64,000 nucleotides of DNA from Phymatolithon calcareum (GCA_977006965.1 OZ345358.1:2232001-2296000), one strand, 5' to 3'. Positions 1 to 11,245 are shown, counted from the first letter of the stretch. Numbers and translations: made by a program. The notes: generated by a model not told the origin, from the sequence alone.

Positions 1-102
1 CGTTGCCAACTTTCCTGCTTCGCGCTTCGTCCCCAGCGCACACGCCGTTTCGATACTTGCCTCGCTGTATTCTCGCCGTTTCGTTTCATCCTGTCTCACA
101 CC

Positions 103-1352
103 ATGGCGACGAACAACGCGGTAGAACAAAACTACATGGCGCGACAAATTATTGTCGCCCAACAGAAACTCCACGACACCTTCGTGTATCGCCCCGATAT
201 GGACTCTTCGTACTGTATCTCGGGCGCGGCGGACCTCTGTCGTGACCTCAATGTACGCAATCCGGTGGATATTGCTCGTCTTCTCACTGCCGAACTTCGG
301 AACTGCCGTCCTATTCAGGATGTCGTGGAGGCGCACATCGCGTCGCACGAACCTAGTGACGGTCCGCAAACGCCTTGTTCTCCTGTCTGTCTTTTGGAAT
401 TCGCTCTCTCCAACAATCGCGTGTATACCAAACCAACGGCGGACCTCACCAGCGCTCTTTCGCGCTACGTCAAACCTCCGACTATGGACGTAAATGAGCA
501 TTTTTCTGCCCATTTGGCCAAGGAGGAAGACTTGCTTCGCCGCCGCGACGTTCGCATTTCATCCGACGCTCTTCACGAGGCGATGTACGGTAGTACCACT
601 CCAGCTGGCAAACACGTTTCTGGTGCTGTCGAAGACGCAATCGTTGCTCGACTTCTCGACTCCTTACGTCCGTCCGAGCCGGATTTGATCGAGCATTTGG
701 ACCGCCTCATCTGGGGTGAGTCAAACTGGACTCTGACCACTCTTATTGAATCCATACGCTCGTACGAACGCAAGATGAACTCTTTACCGGCCTCTTCTTC
801 CTCCGCTCATGGATCTGCCCTTATCAAGCACTATCAGGCAAAGACTGAAGCTCGCTCATCTCGCTCTACCGCACGAGCTTACAATTGTACGACCCCACTA
901 CGTATCTCCGCTCTGCTCGTTCGCGTCCTGTTTCTGCCGAACTTCCGACGAAGCGGATCCGCTCTGAACCGATTCCCGGGGACAACGACAATCCGACCCT
1001 CATTCAATCGATTGCACATATTTCCTCCGTTGCGGACACACTGAAAAGTATGTATGCCGACCGAAACCCCGGCGCGGTACCGGACAAGTCCTCTAGGAAA
1101 CCAAGACGCGCCCCAACCCAGCGGTCAACACACTGTTTACGCTGCGGGAGCCCTTCTCACCACATTTCTGATTTTTCTATCGAGGACGATGACGTCGGCA
1201 AGGATATGCGGGACGCGAACACTGCCAACAACGGTTTCAATCCGCTTCCTCGGTATGCCGAGCACAGATCTTCGCTCGCCCATACGTGGATACTGCGCGA
1301 GACCCGTTGGCCTAAGTCTTGGCTTCAATCGCCTCGCGATTCAAAAAACTAG
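103..1352 (+). pseudogene. Ty3/gypsy gag (two frames)
   Basis: An ATG in good context (ACACCATGG) at 103 opens about 260 codons of gag-like sequence; the coding signal then moves to another frame near 885 and continues to 1352. The second part carries a zinc knuckle around 1131-1175 (HCLRCGSPSHHISDF). It has the C-x2-C-x4-H spacing, but the last cysteine of the CCHC set is phenylalanine (TTT). Gag packages the element RNA, and the knuckle binds it. The frame change and the lost cysteine both argue for a dead copy. The capsid part is too diverged for me to align further. Confidence 0.7.
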
Positions 1353-1909
1353 ACTTGGCTGGCATCTCTCCCTGGCATGCCAGCCCGATCCAAGATCCAT
1401 GGTCACTGTCCATCGACTCAGGCCAAATTGTTTGCGGTGTCTCCGCCTACGCTCAGCTGCAGTCGACCTCTCGTTTCACAACATCTATCAAGCTCCTCAA
1501 CTCGATACATGGTTCTGTCACTGCCTTGTTTGACACTGGTGCCGAGCGCACCTGCATCTCTACAACTCTGTTCCACAAAATGCGTTCCAAAGACAAATCT
1601 ATGAGTCTCTTCGATCCCTCTCTTCGTCTCTCTGGAGCCAACGGATCTCTTCTCTCCGTCAAAGGCGCTGTTCGTTTTCCTCTTTCGCTCACACATCGTA
1701 TTTCTGTCACAACAGACGTTATCGTCTGTGATAATCTCTCGCACGATGTTATCCTCGGTTTGGACGTTCTCATCAGCACCCGCGCTGTCATCAACTTTCA
1801 CGACCAGTCCGTGATGTTCCGCTCTCCTGACCCATCCGTTTCTCCGGAGTATGCTTACTTTGTCACTGTTCCTGTTCCGGAGACCTACCTCACCTGTCCG
1901 ATGATGTGA
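1319..1909 (+). pseudogene. Ty3/gypsy aspartic protease
   Basis: The retropepsin active site is visible as ALFDTGAERTCIS (D-T-G-A) near 1530-1570. The typical downstream motif VILGLDVL sits near 1750-1775 (I-L-G-x-D). These two motifs flank the dimeric aspartic protease fold that cuts Gag-Pol. The frame starts about 30 bases inside the end of the gag frame and closes with TGA at 1907-1909, just where the polymerase frame takes over. So gag, protease and polymerase occupy three different frames here. That could be decay or partly programmed shifts; given the other lesions I favour decay. Confidence 0.75.
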
Positions 1910-3456
1910 CGATTCTTCCGCGACAACAACAGCTTTTGGTGGCACATTTCTCCTCCCCGCCGCGCTCTCCCGTGGTTTTGGCCCTCCCGAACGTGACTTC
2001 CACGGCGCAGTTCCACATCTGTGTCTCTAACGCCGTTTTCGACACATCTTGCGTTAATATGCGCATTATGGTGGCAAACCCTATGGCAATTCCCGCAAAG
2101 CTACCTAAGGGACTGCGCTTGTCCGTTGTTCACACTTTTCACGACGTCAACCTTGTAGCTATCGGGACTATACGCATTTCCGAACGGCAGGCTGATTTAT
2201 CCTGGTCCGACATACCTTCGGATGTGTCTTTACCACCGGCATCGCTTGCACTAGACGAGGCCTCTTTCCTTTTTGACGAAAAGTCGCCTACTCTCGACTA
2301 CGATACCGCTCTTGATTCCAACCTGTCTGCTGAGCAGGGCAATCAACTCCGTGCGGTGCTTCACTCCCACGCAGACGTTTTCGCACCGGACCCGTCCGTG
2401 CCGGAAACTATGCGCCATATCCCTCCCATCACAATCGACACTGGACCTGCGCAACCTATTCGCTGTCCTCCTTTCCGTCGCCATCCACTTGCCCATCGAC
2501 ACATCGAAGAACAAGTTCAGCACATGCTGCGACAAGGTCTTATCGAGGAAAGTCGTTCCAATTGGTCTTTCCCTGTTGTTTTGGTGTCCAAACCCAACGG
2601 CAAAATACGATTTTGCATTGATTACCGCCGCCTCAATGCAGCCACTCTTCAAGCCGCGTATCGGCTACCACGCTTGGATGACATTCTGGACTCTTTGCAC
2701 GGCATGAACTATTTCTCTACTCTTGACGCTGCTTCTGGGTTCCATCAACTGCCTTTGGCCCGCTCATCAAGGGAAAAGACTGCTTTGTCCACTCGGTCCG
2801 GCCTGTATCAGTGGCGTCGATTACCTTTCGGATGGATAAATGCACCGGCTATGTTCCAACAGACCATGGAATACATTCTTCGTGGCCTCAATTACCATTG
2901 TGCTCTCATCTACTTGGATGATATAATCGTGTTTTCTTCCTCGTTCAAGACTCATCTTCGCGATTTGCGGGTTATTTTCAACCGTTTGCGCTTCTTCAAG
3001 TGTCAGCTGAACCTTCGCAAATTCAAGTTTGGCGCAGCCAATATCGAGTACCTGGGTCACGTGGTTACTCAAAACGGGGTACTTCCCAAACCGGCATTAG
3101 TCGACACCGTGAAGAGTTTTCCTTCTCCACAACATACCGAAAGTCTCTCTGCCGAGAAGAAGGCTGTCAAAAGCTTTGTTGCTCTCGCCAACTTTTATCG
3201 TCGATTCTTCCCTCGATTCGCGCACATCGCTGCACCTTTGGTTTCTTTAAGCCGGAAGAATTCGGAATTTGTTCGGACTCCAGAACGTGCAACTGCCTTT
3301 TCTGAACTTCAAACCGCATTTCCCGCAGTCCTGTTCTCGCCTTTCCCCAATGGGACAAACCGTTCATTCTCTCTACCGATGCCAGCGATATTGGCGTGGG
3401 CGCTGTGCTGCAACAGCATGACGACTCTGGCGAACTCAGGCCTGTCCAGTTTCTAA
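1906..3456 (+). pseudogene. Ty3/gypsy reverse transcriptase
   Basis: The reverse transcriptase spans roughly 2440-3060. Visible motifs are IEESRSNWSFPVVLVSKPNG, RFCIDYRRLN, YFSTLDAASGFHQL (motif A Asp), RRLPFGWINAPAMFQ (motif B) and the catalytic YLDD in CALIYLDDIIVF (motif C). The thumb follows (EYLGHVVTQNG, VALANFYRRF). All three catalytic aspartates are kept. Near 3340 the RNase H sequence moves to another frame. The open frame runs upstream of 1906 without an ATG, so this was part of a polyprotein. Confidence 0.88.
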
Positions 3457-4774
3457 GTCACGCATTCACTGACCGTGAATCTGACTGGAGCACTCTAGAG
3501 AAAGAACTTTTCTCTTTCGTCTACACCCTCAAGAAATTTCGCGTGTAGCTGTACGGACGCCCATTCGTATGGCGCACTGACGCCTCTTCCCTTCAGTGGC
3601 TCTCCACGGCCAAATCGTTGGCTCCCAAGTTGCTTCGCTGGTCGCTCTTGGTTTCCAGCTACTGGTTTACTGTCGAACATGTGCCTGGGACGAGTAATAA
3701 AGTGGCCGACGCCTTGTCCCGGAATCCTGTTTCTTTGAGTTCCGTTTCTTCGATTATTACGTATCGGCTCGAGATCATATCGGTATCGCACTCATCTTCG
3801 AGCAGCACTTCTCCGACTGTCGAAGGCCTCTTCACTAATACAAAGCTGATCTCCGCCAAATACCGCGATCCCTATTGTCGGATGTGGCACGAGCACCTGG
3901 GCAGCACTCAAGCTCTACCGCCACTCTCCCCGCCGGAGACGCGGGCCCTGCAACTTTGCCACGATCAACACAAGACTAAGCTACGACCTCTCTCATCTCG
4001 TTTCATCATTGTCGAAGGTATCCTGATGCGTATCATGGACTTTACGTCCTACTCTAAGACCCATCAAGCAGGTGATTTTCCCCGATCTCGTTCGTTCTTG
4101 CGCCCTGTCATTCCCCACTCTCTTCGGGAATATGTTCTTCAGCACTTCCATCTACCGTCTCATCGCCGCGCTTTGCGCACTCTGCGTGACATTTCCCGAC
4201 ATTTCTACTGGCCTCAGCTCTTCAAAGATGTTGTCCTGTTCGTCTCCTCTTGTCACCCGTGCAATATTCGCAACTCCAAGTCGTATCTTCAAGAACTATT
4301 GAGTTCCACTCCGGCCACCTCACCTACGCATCGCATGTCGCTGGATATCATCGGCCCTCGAACTACCACCCCGGAAGGCTATCGCTAGATTCTGGTCATG
4401 GTAAACCATTTTACCAAATGGCTTGTTGCGGTTCCGTTACGCCACAGAACAAGCAGTACGATTATACGTTCGTTTAAGGATCACTGGCTTTCCGAAAGCT
4501 ACGCTTGCCGCCACGTCTTCGCCGACAGAGCTCCCGAATTGTGTACTCCGCAGTTTCGGCAGCTTATGTCCGACTATGGCTCGACTTTTATCCCTGGTCC
4601 GCCACATCATTCTCAAACTCAAGGGTTTGTTGAGCGTGCGAACAGGACTATTCAAGATGCTATCGCAAAGAATCTCAAAGGTAGCGAACACCTCTGGTCG
4701 CAGTTCCTCCGCCCTGTCGTTCAGGCATATCATCACACAGTCCATACCTCTACTGGGCATACGCCGTTTTTTTA
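3340..4774 (+). pseudogene. Ty3/gypsy RNase H and integrase core
   Basis: One frame carries RNase H from about 3366 (ILSTDASDIGVGAV, first Asp), the end of RNase H (VEHVPGTSNKVADALSRNP near 3680), the HHCC zinc-binding region of integrase (HFHLPSHRRALRTLRD, then CHPCN, 4145-4265) and the integrase core. The core shows SLDIIGP (first Asp), FADRAPEL (second Asp) and GFVERANRTI (Glu). TAG codons interrupt the frame near 3546 and 4386, and it ends at TAA after a run of seven T residues near 4767. The catalytic D,D,E residues all survive, so loss of function comes from the stops. Confidence 0.85.
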
Positions 4775-5557
4775 ATGCACGGCTGGGAACCAGCTCCTCC
4801 GGCCTTGAACGCTCTCCTCCCGTCTACCCAGAAGGATCCTTCTCTTGCGGAATATGTCTCCACTCTAAAGCACAATATCCAATCTGCTTGGGATGCTGCT
4901 GCTCTGCATCTGTCCCAGTACCATTCCAAAACGGAAGCAAAGTTAAACCGGTCTCGCAAGCAGTTCACTGTTCCCATTGGATCACTTGTCTATGTTCGTC
5001 TTCCTCCGAACAAAGGGCAATCGCAAGGCTTTCAGAGTTTCAACTCCGGCCTATGGAAACTTCTCCGTTTCGATTCCTCTTCCAACAATTGCACTGTGAC
5101 TACAACTGTTGACGGCGTTTCACGCACTGAGGACGTCCACGCCCGCTATGTTTTCCTATTCACAGGGACGTTGAACTTCAAACCTGCTGTTGACTATGAC
5201 GATGCTTCTCAACCTCATCCCTCGCCCGTATCTGCTCCGCAGCTCGCCCCGCACCCTCATCAAAAGACCCCTCGTCGTCGTGGTCGTCCGCGGAAGCAAA
5301 CAGGAATTCCTCTCCCGGATGCTTCTCCGCTTGTTCCGCCGACTTCTCGCCGCCGCGGTCGTCCACGGAAACAAAAATTCATCCATCCCGCGGCCGATTC
5401 TACGCTTCTTGCGCCGTCTCTTCCACGCCGTGGTCGCCCGTCCGAGCCAATATTGTCTCCACCTGCCACACCCGCGTCTTTTGCACGTCCTCCATCTGTT
5501 TCTTCCTCTCGCAGAAGTCGGCGCTCTCGCCAAATTCCCATGAAGCTCAGATCGTAA
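4775..5557 (+). pseudogene. Ty3/gypsy integrase C-terminal tail with three AT-hooks
   Basis: The frame opens with an ATG at 4775 that in the intact element would have been internal. It continues the integrase C-terminal half (SLVYVRLPPNKGQ near 4985, a GPY-like position). The last 90 residues contain three spaced AT-hook-type motifs, RRRGRPRKQ, RRRGRPRKQ and PRRGRPSEP, about 26-28 residues apart in a proline-rich linker. AT-hooks bind the minor groove of AT-rich DNA. No chromodomain is visible, although many Ty3 integrases use one for target choice. The tail ends at TAA, 5555-5557. Confidence 0.75.
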
Positions 5558-5629
5558 TACATGTTATAAAGCACTCGCCTGTTTCTCGTCTTGACCATAC
5601 GCTGACTGTCTATTATCATCGCGCTCACA

Positions 5630-6000
5630 CAGGAAGCCACCGAGATTTTCGCTGTCGTCCTTCCTTCGACAGGCTCGGACTATCGCTGTCGACATTTCTT
5701 CGACATGGCTCCTTGTGTGCAGGAGGTCACTGAAGATTTCGCTGTCGTCATTTCTTCGACAGGCTTCGGACTTTCGCTGTCGACATTTCTTCGACACGAC
5801 TTCCTGCGATTTTTCCACGCCACCACAGGTTTCGCTGTCGTTCTTTCTTCGACAGGCTGTGGACCTTCGCTGACGACATTTCTTCGACATGGCTGTATTA
5901 TGCGCTTGACTGTCGCCACACAATTCGCTGTCGTTCTTTCTTCGACAGGCTGTGGACTTTCGCTGTCGACAATTCTTCGACATGGCAGTCATTTTCACCG
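5630..6000. repeat. 93-bp minisatellite, four units, each with two hairpins
   Basis: The anchor TTCGCTGTCG recurs at 5648, 5738, 5831 and 5924, giving periods of 90, 93 and 93. Each unit has two short inverted repeats of the form CTGTCG-N8/9-CGACAG and TGTCGA-N7-TCGACA. The array lies 70 bp after the Ty3 tail and may belong to its 3' untranslated region. Both strands are open through much of it because the period is close to a multiple of three; I do not regard the resulting Cys/Arg-rich minus-strand ORF (5564-6031) as a gene. Confidence 0.85.
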
Positions 6001-6135
6001 AACAGTACACCGTTCTCTCAACATGACCCAACAGCAGCTAGCTGTTTTATTTCATTCCAATATTCATGCGCTCAACACATTTCTACTTCGGCCACAAACC
6101 TATTGTTCCGGCCGTTCTCACATTTCTCTTCTCCA

Positions 6136-7458
6136 TTACTTCGATAAACGTTTCTTCTGGCGCCTTCTCTGGGCGCTGTTGTGCTTCCGCTTCTTGCCGA
6201 CCTTGTTGTTGGGGTTTATGCATACCAACTTCCGAACAAAAATCTTGTCGATATTGTTCCCGTCTCCGACGCAACATTTCACGGCCGCTGCACACAGTTT
6301 CAGTGGGTACTCCTCCATACTGTCGTAAACAAGCTTCTTGTCCCCATCAACACAGACAAGATGCGTTACACAATTCGACCCGAGCAGGTGGACTACCGCG
6401 ATACCGCGACAATTGTTCACAAGCCAATCCAAGCTTACCGCTGCCCCACTTCTCGCCCCTTCGTAATCGATCAACCGATACGTCCGCACTTCGTACGCGA
6501 CCCATTTCGCCAAATCTTTCAAGGAGCGAATGGTTTGCAATTGAGCACGATGCGCAACGTCTCGCGCGACTAGCTCATTTCCGGACACAAAAATGGAATT
6601 CACCATGACGCTCAAGATGCATTCAAAGCCATTATTTCGGGCAAGAATTCGCTCGCTCTGGCAGTAGTGCTTCTTCGCCGACCGCGACCTCGGCCTCCAC
6701 CCTGGACCCTCGATTACCAGCACTCTTTCCGGCCTCCCTGTACACTATTTATCGTACTTGTCAAGTCACTGATGCAATGGTGTGTTTCGGGCGATTTCAA
6801 TTCGGTTTTCGCCCGTGCACAAAGGTGCCACCTCACCTTCTTTCACAATCTGGATTTGGAATGTGTAGTACAGGATGAGAAACTATTCTTCCGATGTCTT
6901 GGTTGCACCGTAATAACACCCCGGTTCGAGTTCAGCATAGCGCAGGTTGTTTGGAAGAGAAAGTCCTCTACCACGTTCAAGAGGATTGTAGAATATTTTG
7001 CCGACCTCCACAATCTCACGCGAATCGCGTTCCGTGGTTCTGTTGAACTCGTTTTCGAACACAACCGCTTCGGTTAAACCCCATCGATACGCAATCTCGC
7101 TGTTCAACTTCACTTCCGGCCGATCCTTGCACCATTTGTACACGGTGCGCCCGAAGCTTCTCTGAATGTCGGCGTTGGTCGCCGACATCTCTTGTGCATA
7201 CGGTTTCTCCGAGCCTCAGTGCAACAGTCGGACTCACCAGTCTGAATAGCGTGCAGAACGGTCGCGAAAAACAATATGAGCGAAATTTCGGCCTTCAGTC
7301 TTGGCCATGATGACCCACTTCTCCCCGCTCTTGTCTGCCGTACGACGGGCCGCTTTCATCGCGACGACCCGTCGTGCAAACGCGGGTCCGGCGCTCTTCT
7401 GTGCGGATTGCTTTGTCTTGCTCCCCGTTGGCCGGCGTACATGCTTCACCGACACCAT
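6136..7458 (-). pseudogene. broken gene with cysteine-protease-like C-terminus
   Basis: Three coding stretches follow on the minus strand. The first (7458-7234) starts at an ATG in ACAATGG context and is rich in Lys/Arg; it ends at TGA directly inside a consensus donor (GTGAGT). The second (7188-6883) is in the same frame. The third (6723-6136) is a coherent domain of about 150 residues ending in a basic tail. It contains FECILSVMVN, then THLVCVDGDKKLVYDS, an order of Cys, His and Asp seen in papain/OTU-like cysteine proteases, but I cannot assign a family. A short intron at 7240 is possible; the 6724-6882 gap has stops. It may be a transposon-borne gene. No neighbour helps. Confidence 0.4.
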
Positions 7459-7459
7459 T

Positions 7460-8380
7460 GTGGACTGTCACAACCCGTGCTTGCCTTTCAGCTATCGTCG
7501 GAAGCAATTAAGCAACTTATCGAGATTTGCCGAAACGCGCGCAACGGGTTTCCACTTAGCGGGCGCTGCACGGCGCGCAAGGGAGCAAGCGACGGACGCA
7601 CGGAACGCGGGTTGGGATGCTCAAGGTACCTGTGGTCGTTCGGGTGCGCTGCCTCCTGTTCGACCGCGAGATCACTTGGGGGCACTAGAAATATCCATTC
7701 TGAGTGATCTCCCGCGCATGCCACGTGTTTTTCCTGCCAGCGCTAAGTTTTCCAAATATTTTTTGGGCACTTTTGACACGTGGTAACAATTATCAGACTT
7801 TTGTCATACACAAATAATTCGACCCGACGGACACCTGTCCTAATCCCTGTATCATACCGCATTCTGAACGCTCCACCTTGACCATCCCGCGTGCCGGTCT
7901 TTCTTTCTTTCTTTTATTGCGGGATTGATCAGAGCTGGTAAACAACTCCACATCCTTACGGCTCCAGTAGACTTAACAGATACGAGTGGTACTTGATGTC
8001 ACAACAGCTGCCCAAGCTGCACAATGTGCAGACCTTGGGGAAGCTTAACATTTATATCGCTACATAGCCAATCTTCAGTCGCCGTCCTTCAAAGGGATGC
8101 CCCGGGTTGGAAACCATTTAGGACGCTCACGGTAGCTAGTCATCTCGCTGCCTTCTTTCATCTTCTTCTGTCTTCTCTCCCAGCTTCCTTGAGCGTTGCG
8201 GCACACCACTCAGGGCGGAATCCATGTACTACCATACTACCAGAAGGTGATAGTCTTCTCCCATGGGGAGGCCGGATCACAGCTCTTGCAAGTTCAAAAA
8301 AAACCCTGCACTGTAGCGGGGAAAAATTCCTGACTGAGCTCTTGGTTCCTATCTGTGACGCACAGGTGAACGGGCCGGAC
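7460..8380. other. no gene recognised
   Basis: This stretch holds only short frames without recognisable motifs on either strand. A pyrimidine tract (TTTCTTTCTTTC) lies near 7900. Nothing I can support as a gene or as an LTR. Confidence 0.5.
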
Positions 8381-8411
8381 CGGTATGATAGCCGGCCTGT
8401 ATCAAATCCGC

Positions 8412-8745
8412 TTAAATTCGCAAGATTTTCTCGAAATCTTGCAACGGCGAGCTTGGGTCTGGCATTTCAAGTGTGGCAAGTTCTCGATTCGCCAAGTCCC
8501 TGGAGTGCGCGTTCACGATCGCGTCCGCCATTTCCGGCGGGATTACCGTCGGAAGGAGCGCTTTGTGCAGCTTTATCGCTGCGGCCACTTGCGCCGGCGC
8601 GGGCGCCCGCGTCCGCGCCGGAAACTTGTCTTTTTTCGTTTGTGGTCCGTTCGGTCCGGTCAAACCCTTCTCTCCTCGTCGGACTCTTCAAGCTCGCGTG
8701 CCGGTCTTCTTCGCGCGCGGACGCGCTGTTGGAAACGACAAACAT
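8412..8745 (-). other. GC-rich coding-like fragment, unassigned
   Basis: The minus strand here has strong third-position G/C bias and an 80-codon frame (8663-8412) rich in Ala, Pro and Lys, with LHKALLPTVIPPEMADAIV in the middle, ending IDLRI-like at TAA. A second frame covers 8745-8664. The plus strand is open too, as often happens in GC-rich DNA. It may be an N-terminal or gag-like exon of a lost gene; I do not recognise it. Confidence 0.25.
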
Positions 8746-8957
8746 CCTGTCGTTCCCTCAAGGCCGGGGGTTGTAATGCCTTTGAATGGGCATTATGATG
8801 CGCACCTCAGAGAGATCTTTTCACTGCTCGTTAGCCAATCATCGTTGAGTACCTCCGGGAGATTTTAGTAGAAATAGCTCGCCAAGTTCACATAGCAGAG
8901 AGAGAGGAGGAGAACAACCGAGAACACACACCCAACACTCCAACACACAACACAATA

Positions 8958-9043
8958 GTGGAGACACTCACTGTCTCCACGGGCACACGTTTCCGAATAA
9001 ACGAACCCGCACAGACAACTTTACTGTGCGGGGTGCCCTCTAG
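8958..9043 (+). other. two adjacent perfect hairpins, second followed by CTAG
   Basis: GTGGAGACA-CTCAC-TGTCTCCAC (8958-8980) and CCCGCACAG-N9-CTGTGCGGG (9006-9032) are both perfect 9-bp stems. The second is followed after 7 nt by CTAG then T. A hairpin about 10 nt before CTRR with a 3' T is the usual 3' end of Helitrons, but I see no Rep/helicase or 5' end, so this is only a candidate. They could also be transcript 3'-end structures. Confidence 0.4.
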
Positions 9044-9099
9044 TGTGCCTTCGTGCACGCACTTAACGACGCACAGCCAACGCGTACGTTACAATATGT

Positions 9100-11245
9100 T
9101 CAAATATGTATTTTACGCATGTATGCCTCTAGGTAAGCAATCTCTTTCGTCTTCGTCCTTCTCAGCATTTTGAAAGCTAATATTTCTCGACGGTTGTGGG
9201 TGGCTTGGATTCGGCATAAGAGGCGAAGTCTGTCCGTACTTCCGTGCGTTAGTGGCCCAAACACTTGCCTGAAGAATGTCTGCTCAACTTCCTTTGCAGC
9301 TTTCTGAACCTCTTGCGTCCAGGGTGTTAGGTGCATTGCGTACTCCCAGCGGGGCTGTAATAATACCTTGTACGCATGGATGCATTTCTGGGCTGTGAGC
9401 CCTTTCTTGAATACTCCGAGGGTGCGAAGCTCGTAGACGGCGATTCTTGCCTTCTTCAATCACTGCAACGTCATTGTGTCTGAGACGCCATCCAGTCCAA
9501 GGGATACTCCTAGGTAGGTTACATCTTGTACATGGGCCAATGCCTTGTTCGCAAGTCTGAATGTCTTCCCCGATGTCTCCTCTGATATTAGAATCTCGCC
9601 TTTTCCCGGTTTCGTGTTCCATACCATGCCTCGTTCTTGTGCCCATTGCGTAGCTATGTCTATAAGTCCTTGCAATGCCGCGGGTGACTTCGCAGGCAGG
9701 AGGAAATCGTCTGCGAACAGGATATACGGGACTTCTGCCCAGGTCTTGGGTACCTTGCTCATACGTTCCGCTAATTCGTCCATGAATATATTGTATAGGC
9801 TCGGGCTGAGGGGAGACCCTTGTGGGACTCCCCTGTCCACTACAAACCAGTTATTGTCTTCGTCTCCAATTTTTGATACCCAACCCGGAGCTAAGAAGGC
9901 CTCGGCCATAGCGCACAGATCGGGTGGTAGCACTTGTCTCATCCTGCTCACCAGATGTTTCCGTGGGACAGTGTCGTATGCTGCCTTGAGATCCAATACC
10001 GCAACGCACCGTTGGTGTGATTTCAGCAATTCTGTTGCTCTGAGGATAGCCAGTTCTGTGTTTTTTCCTTTCTGGAACCCGAGCTGGAACCAGTGGTTAG
10101 AGTATATCTTTCGAATCTTACTGTCGATTGCTGTTTCGATTACGTTCCTCGCATGACCGAGAAGAGATATTGAGCGATAATTTCCTGGGTCATCGTGGAC
10201 CCCCTTCTTATATATCGGGACAAGAAGGGTCTTTTTGCCAGTGCAGAGGCGTATCGCTACATCTTCCGCAGGCTTCCCAGACAGCAGTGAGTACTGCAGC
10301 GTTTGGCTGTACATCGACTTTCAGATTTTCCGATTTCACCTCATCCAGGTCAGGGGCTTTTTCGTTTGGGGCTTTCCGGATGGCTGCCTCAATTGATTCT
10401 CTCATGTCTTCGGAACAGGAGAAATTATTGATCACAGGTTTCCGTTTCTCAGCGCTCTGACATGTCTTTGCTATGTGTGCAGAGAATAATGCACAGTTCA
10501 TTGGTCTTCCTGTCATCTTCTTCCGGGCAGCTCTCCTTCGGCCAGTTTTGATTGTCGCGATTGTGTTCAAAACTGCATTCGGGCGTCCAGAGCCTTTCCT
10601 GAACCCAGTTTTGATCTTGTTGAAGTCGTAGTGCTTCCTCAGGATTTTGTCTAAAGCGCTCTCAATAATTTTCCTGACACGTGATAACAAGGCTATCGGC
10701 CTGTAGTTTGCAGGGTCTCTCGGATCACCTTTTTTGTAGAAAGGGAGGAGCTTGATCAAGTTCCATAGGCTCGGGTTTTCCTTAGCGCGACCGCACGCCT
10801 TCCAAAGGGACGTGATGAGTTTAGATGAAAGTTCTAGCGAGGCTTGAAACATTTCCATGAAGAGTCCATATGCTCCAACAGCTTTTCTTTTCGGTGCTCG
10901 ATACATTGCTGATACAATTTCTTCTTCCAGCTCTTCTGTGACATCGAAAGGAAGTTTTTCCATTTCCTGGTCTTTCTCTGTGAATGAAATGGTATGAGTG
11001 TAGGCAAGAAAGTGTTCCTGTTCCAATTGAATACCTTGTGCAGTGTTTTCGCGAACATTCCTTGTTTCTTCTTCGAGATCTTGCTCAGCATAGAAGTGGC
11101 CTTATCAGGAGGGGAATTTGACATTTCTTGCACGAGTTCTTGTAATGAGTTCCTCTTATTTTCTGTAACCTTGTTTCTGATGGACTTATGTACTTTTTTG
11201 TACTCCCGCCAGGCTTCAGAGTCGTTTGTGCCATTGGCCCTCTAG
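9100..11245 (-). pseudogene. LINE-like reverse transcriptase relic, copy A
   Basis: On the minus strand the order is an N-terminal region (from about 11245), a first fingers-like block (FYKKGDPRDPANYRPIALLS), then a second such block (VPIYKKGVHDDPGNYRSISLL) followed by the complete palm: AVLDLKAAYDTVPRK (motif A), DRGVPQGSPLSPSLYNIFMD (motif B) and PYILFADDFLL (motif C, FADD). A thumb segment follows (9459-9100) behind an in-frame TGA. The first block has no motif A after it. The frame breaks near 10314/10208. This is a non-LTR type polymerase; no endonuclease domain or poly(A) tail was seen. Copy B at 19312-21370 shares the TGA, so both descend from one dead ancestor. Confidence 0.8.

Larger units (their letters stand above)
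1..5560 (+). mobile_element. Ty3/gypsy LTR retrotransposon, broken, 5' end outside window
   Basis: The order gag, aspartic protease, reverse transcriptase, RNase H, integrase is that of Ty3/gypsy elements. Reading frame changes near 880, 1320, 1905, 3340 and 4767, and in-frame TAG codons near 3546 and 4386, show the copy is dead. Bases 1-102 are a pyrimidine-rich leader before the gag ATG; the 5' LTR must lie outside the window. I found no clear 3' LTR; a minisatellite follows the last ORF. All parts are on the plus strand and in collinear order, so decay was by small lesions rather than rearrangement. Confidence 0.9.

Noticed and set aside
1418-1945. 175-codon minus-strand ORF
   Set aside because: Antisense to the Ty3 protease, which has clear motifs.
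5156-5640. Long minus-strand and alternative-frame ORFs over the Ty3 tail
   Set aside because: They are shadows of the Arg/Pro-rich AT-hook tail, which is in frame with the integrase.
5564-6031. 155-codon minus-strand ORF rich in Cys, Arg and Lys
   Set aside because: It is the translation of the 93-bp minisatellite, whose period is near a multiple of three; no start context or homologue.
8024-8776. 250-codon plus-strand ORF
   Set aside because: Composition is Ser/Leu/Arg-rich without motif, starts at a non-ATG codon region, and the opposite strand has the better codon bias.
9458-10156. 203-codon plus-strand ORF over the LINE relic
   Set aside because: Antisense to the polymerase palm; mirrored at 20401-21012 for the same reason.
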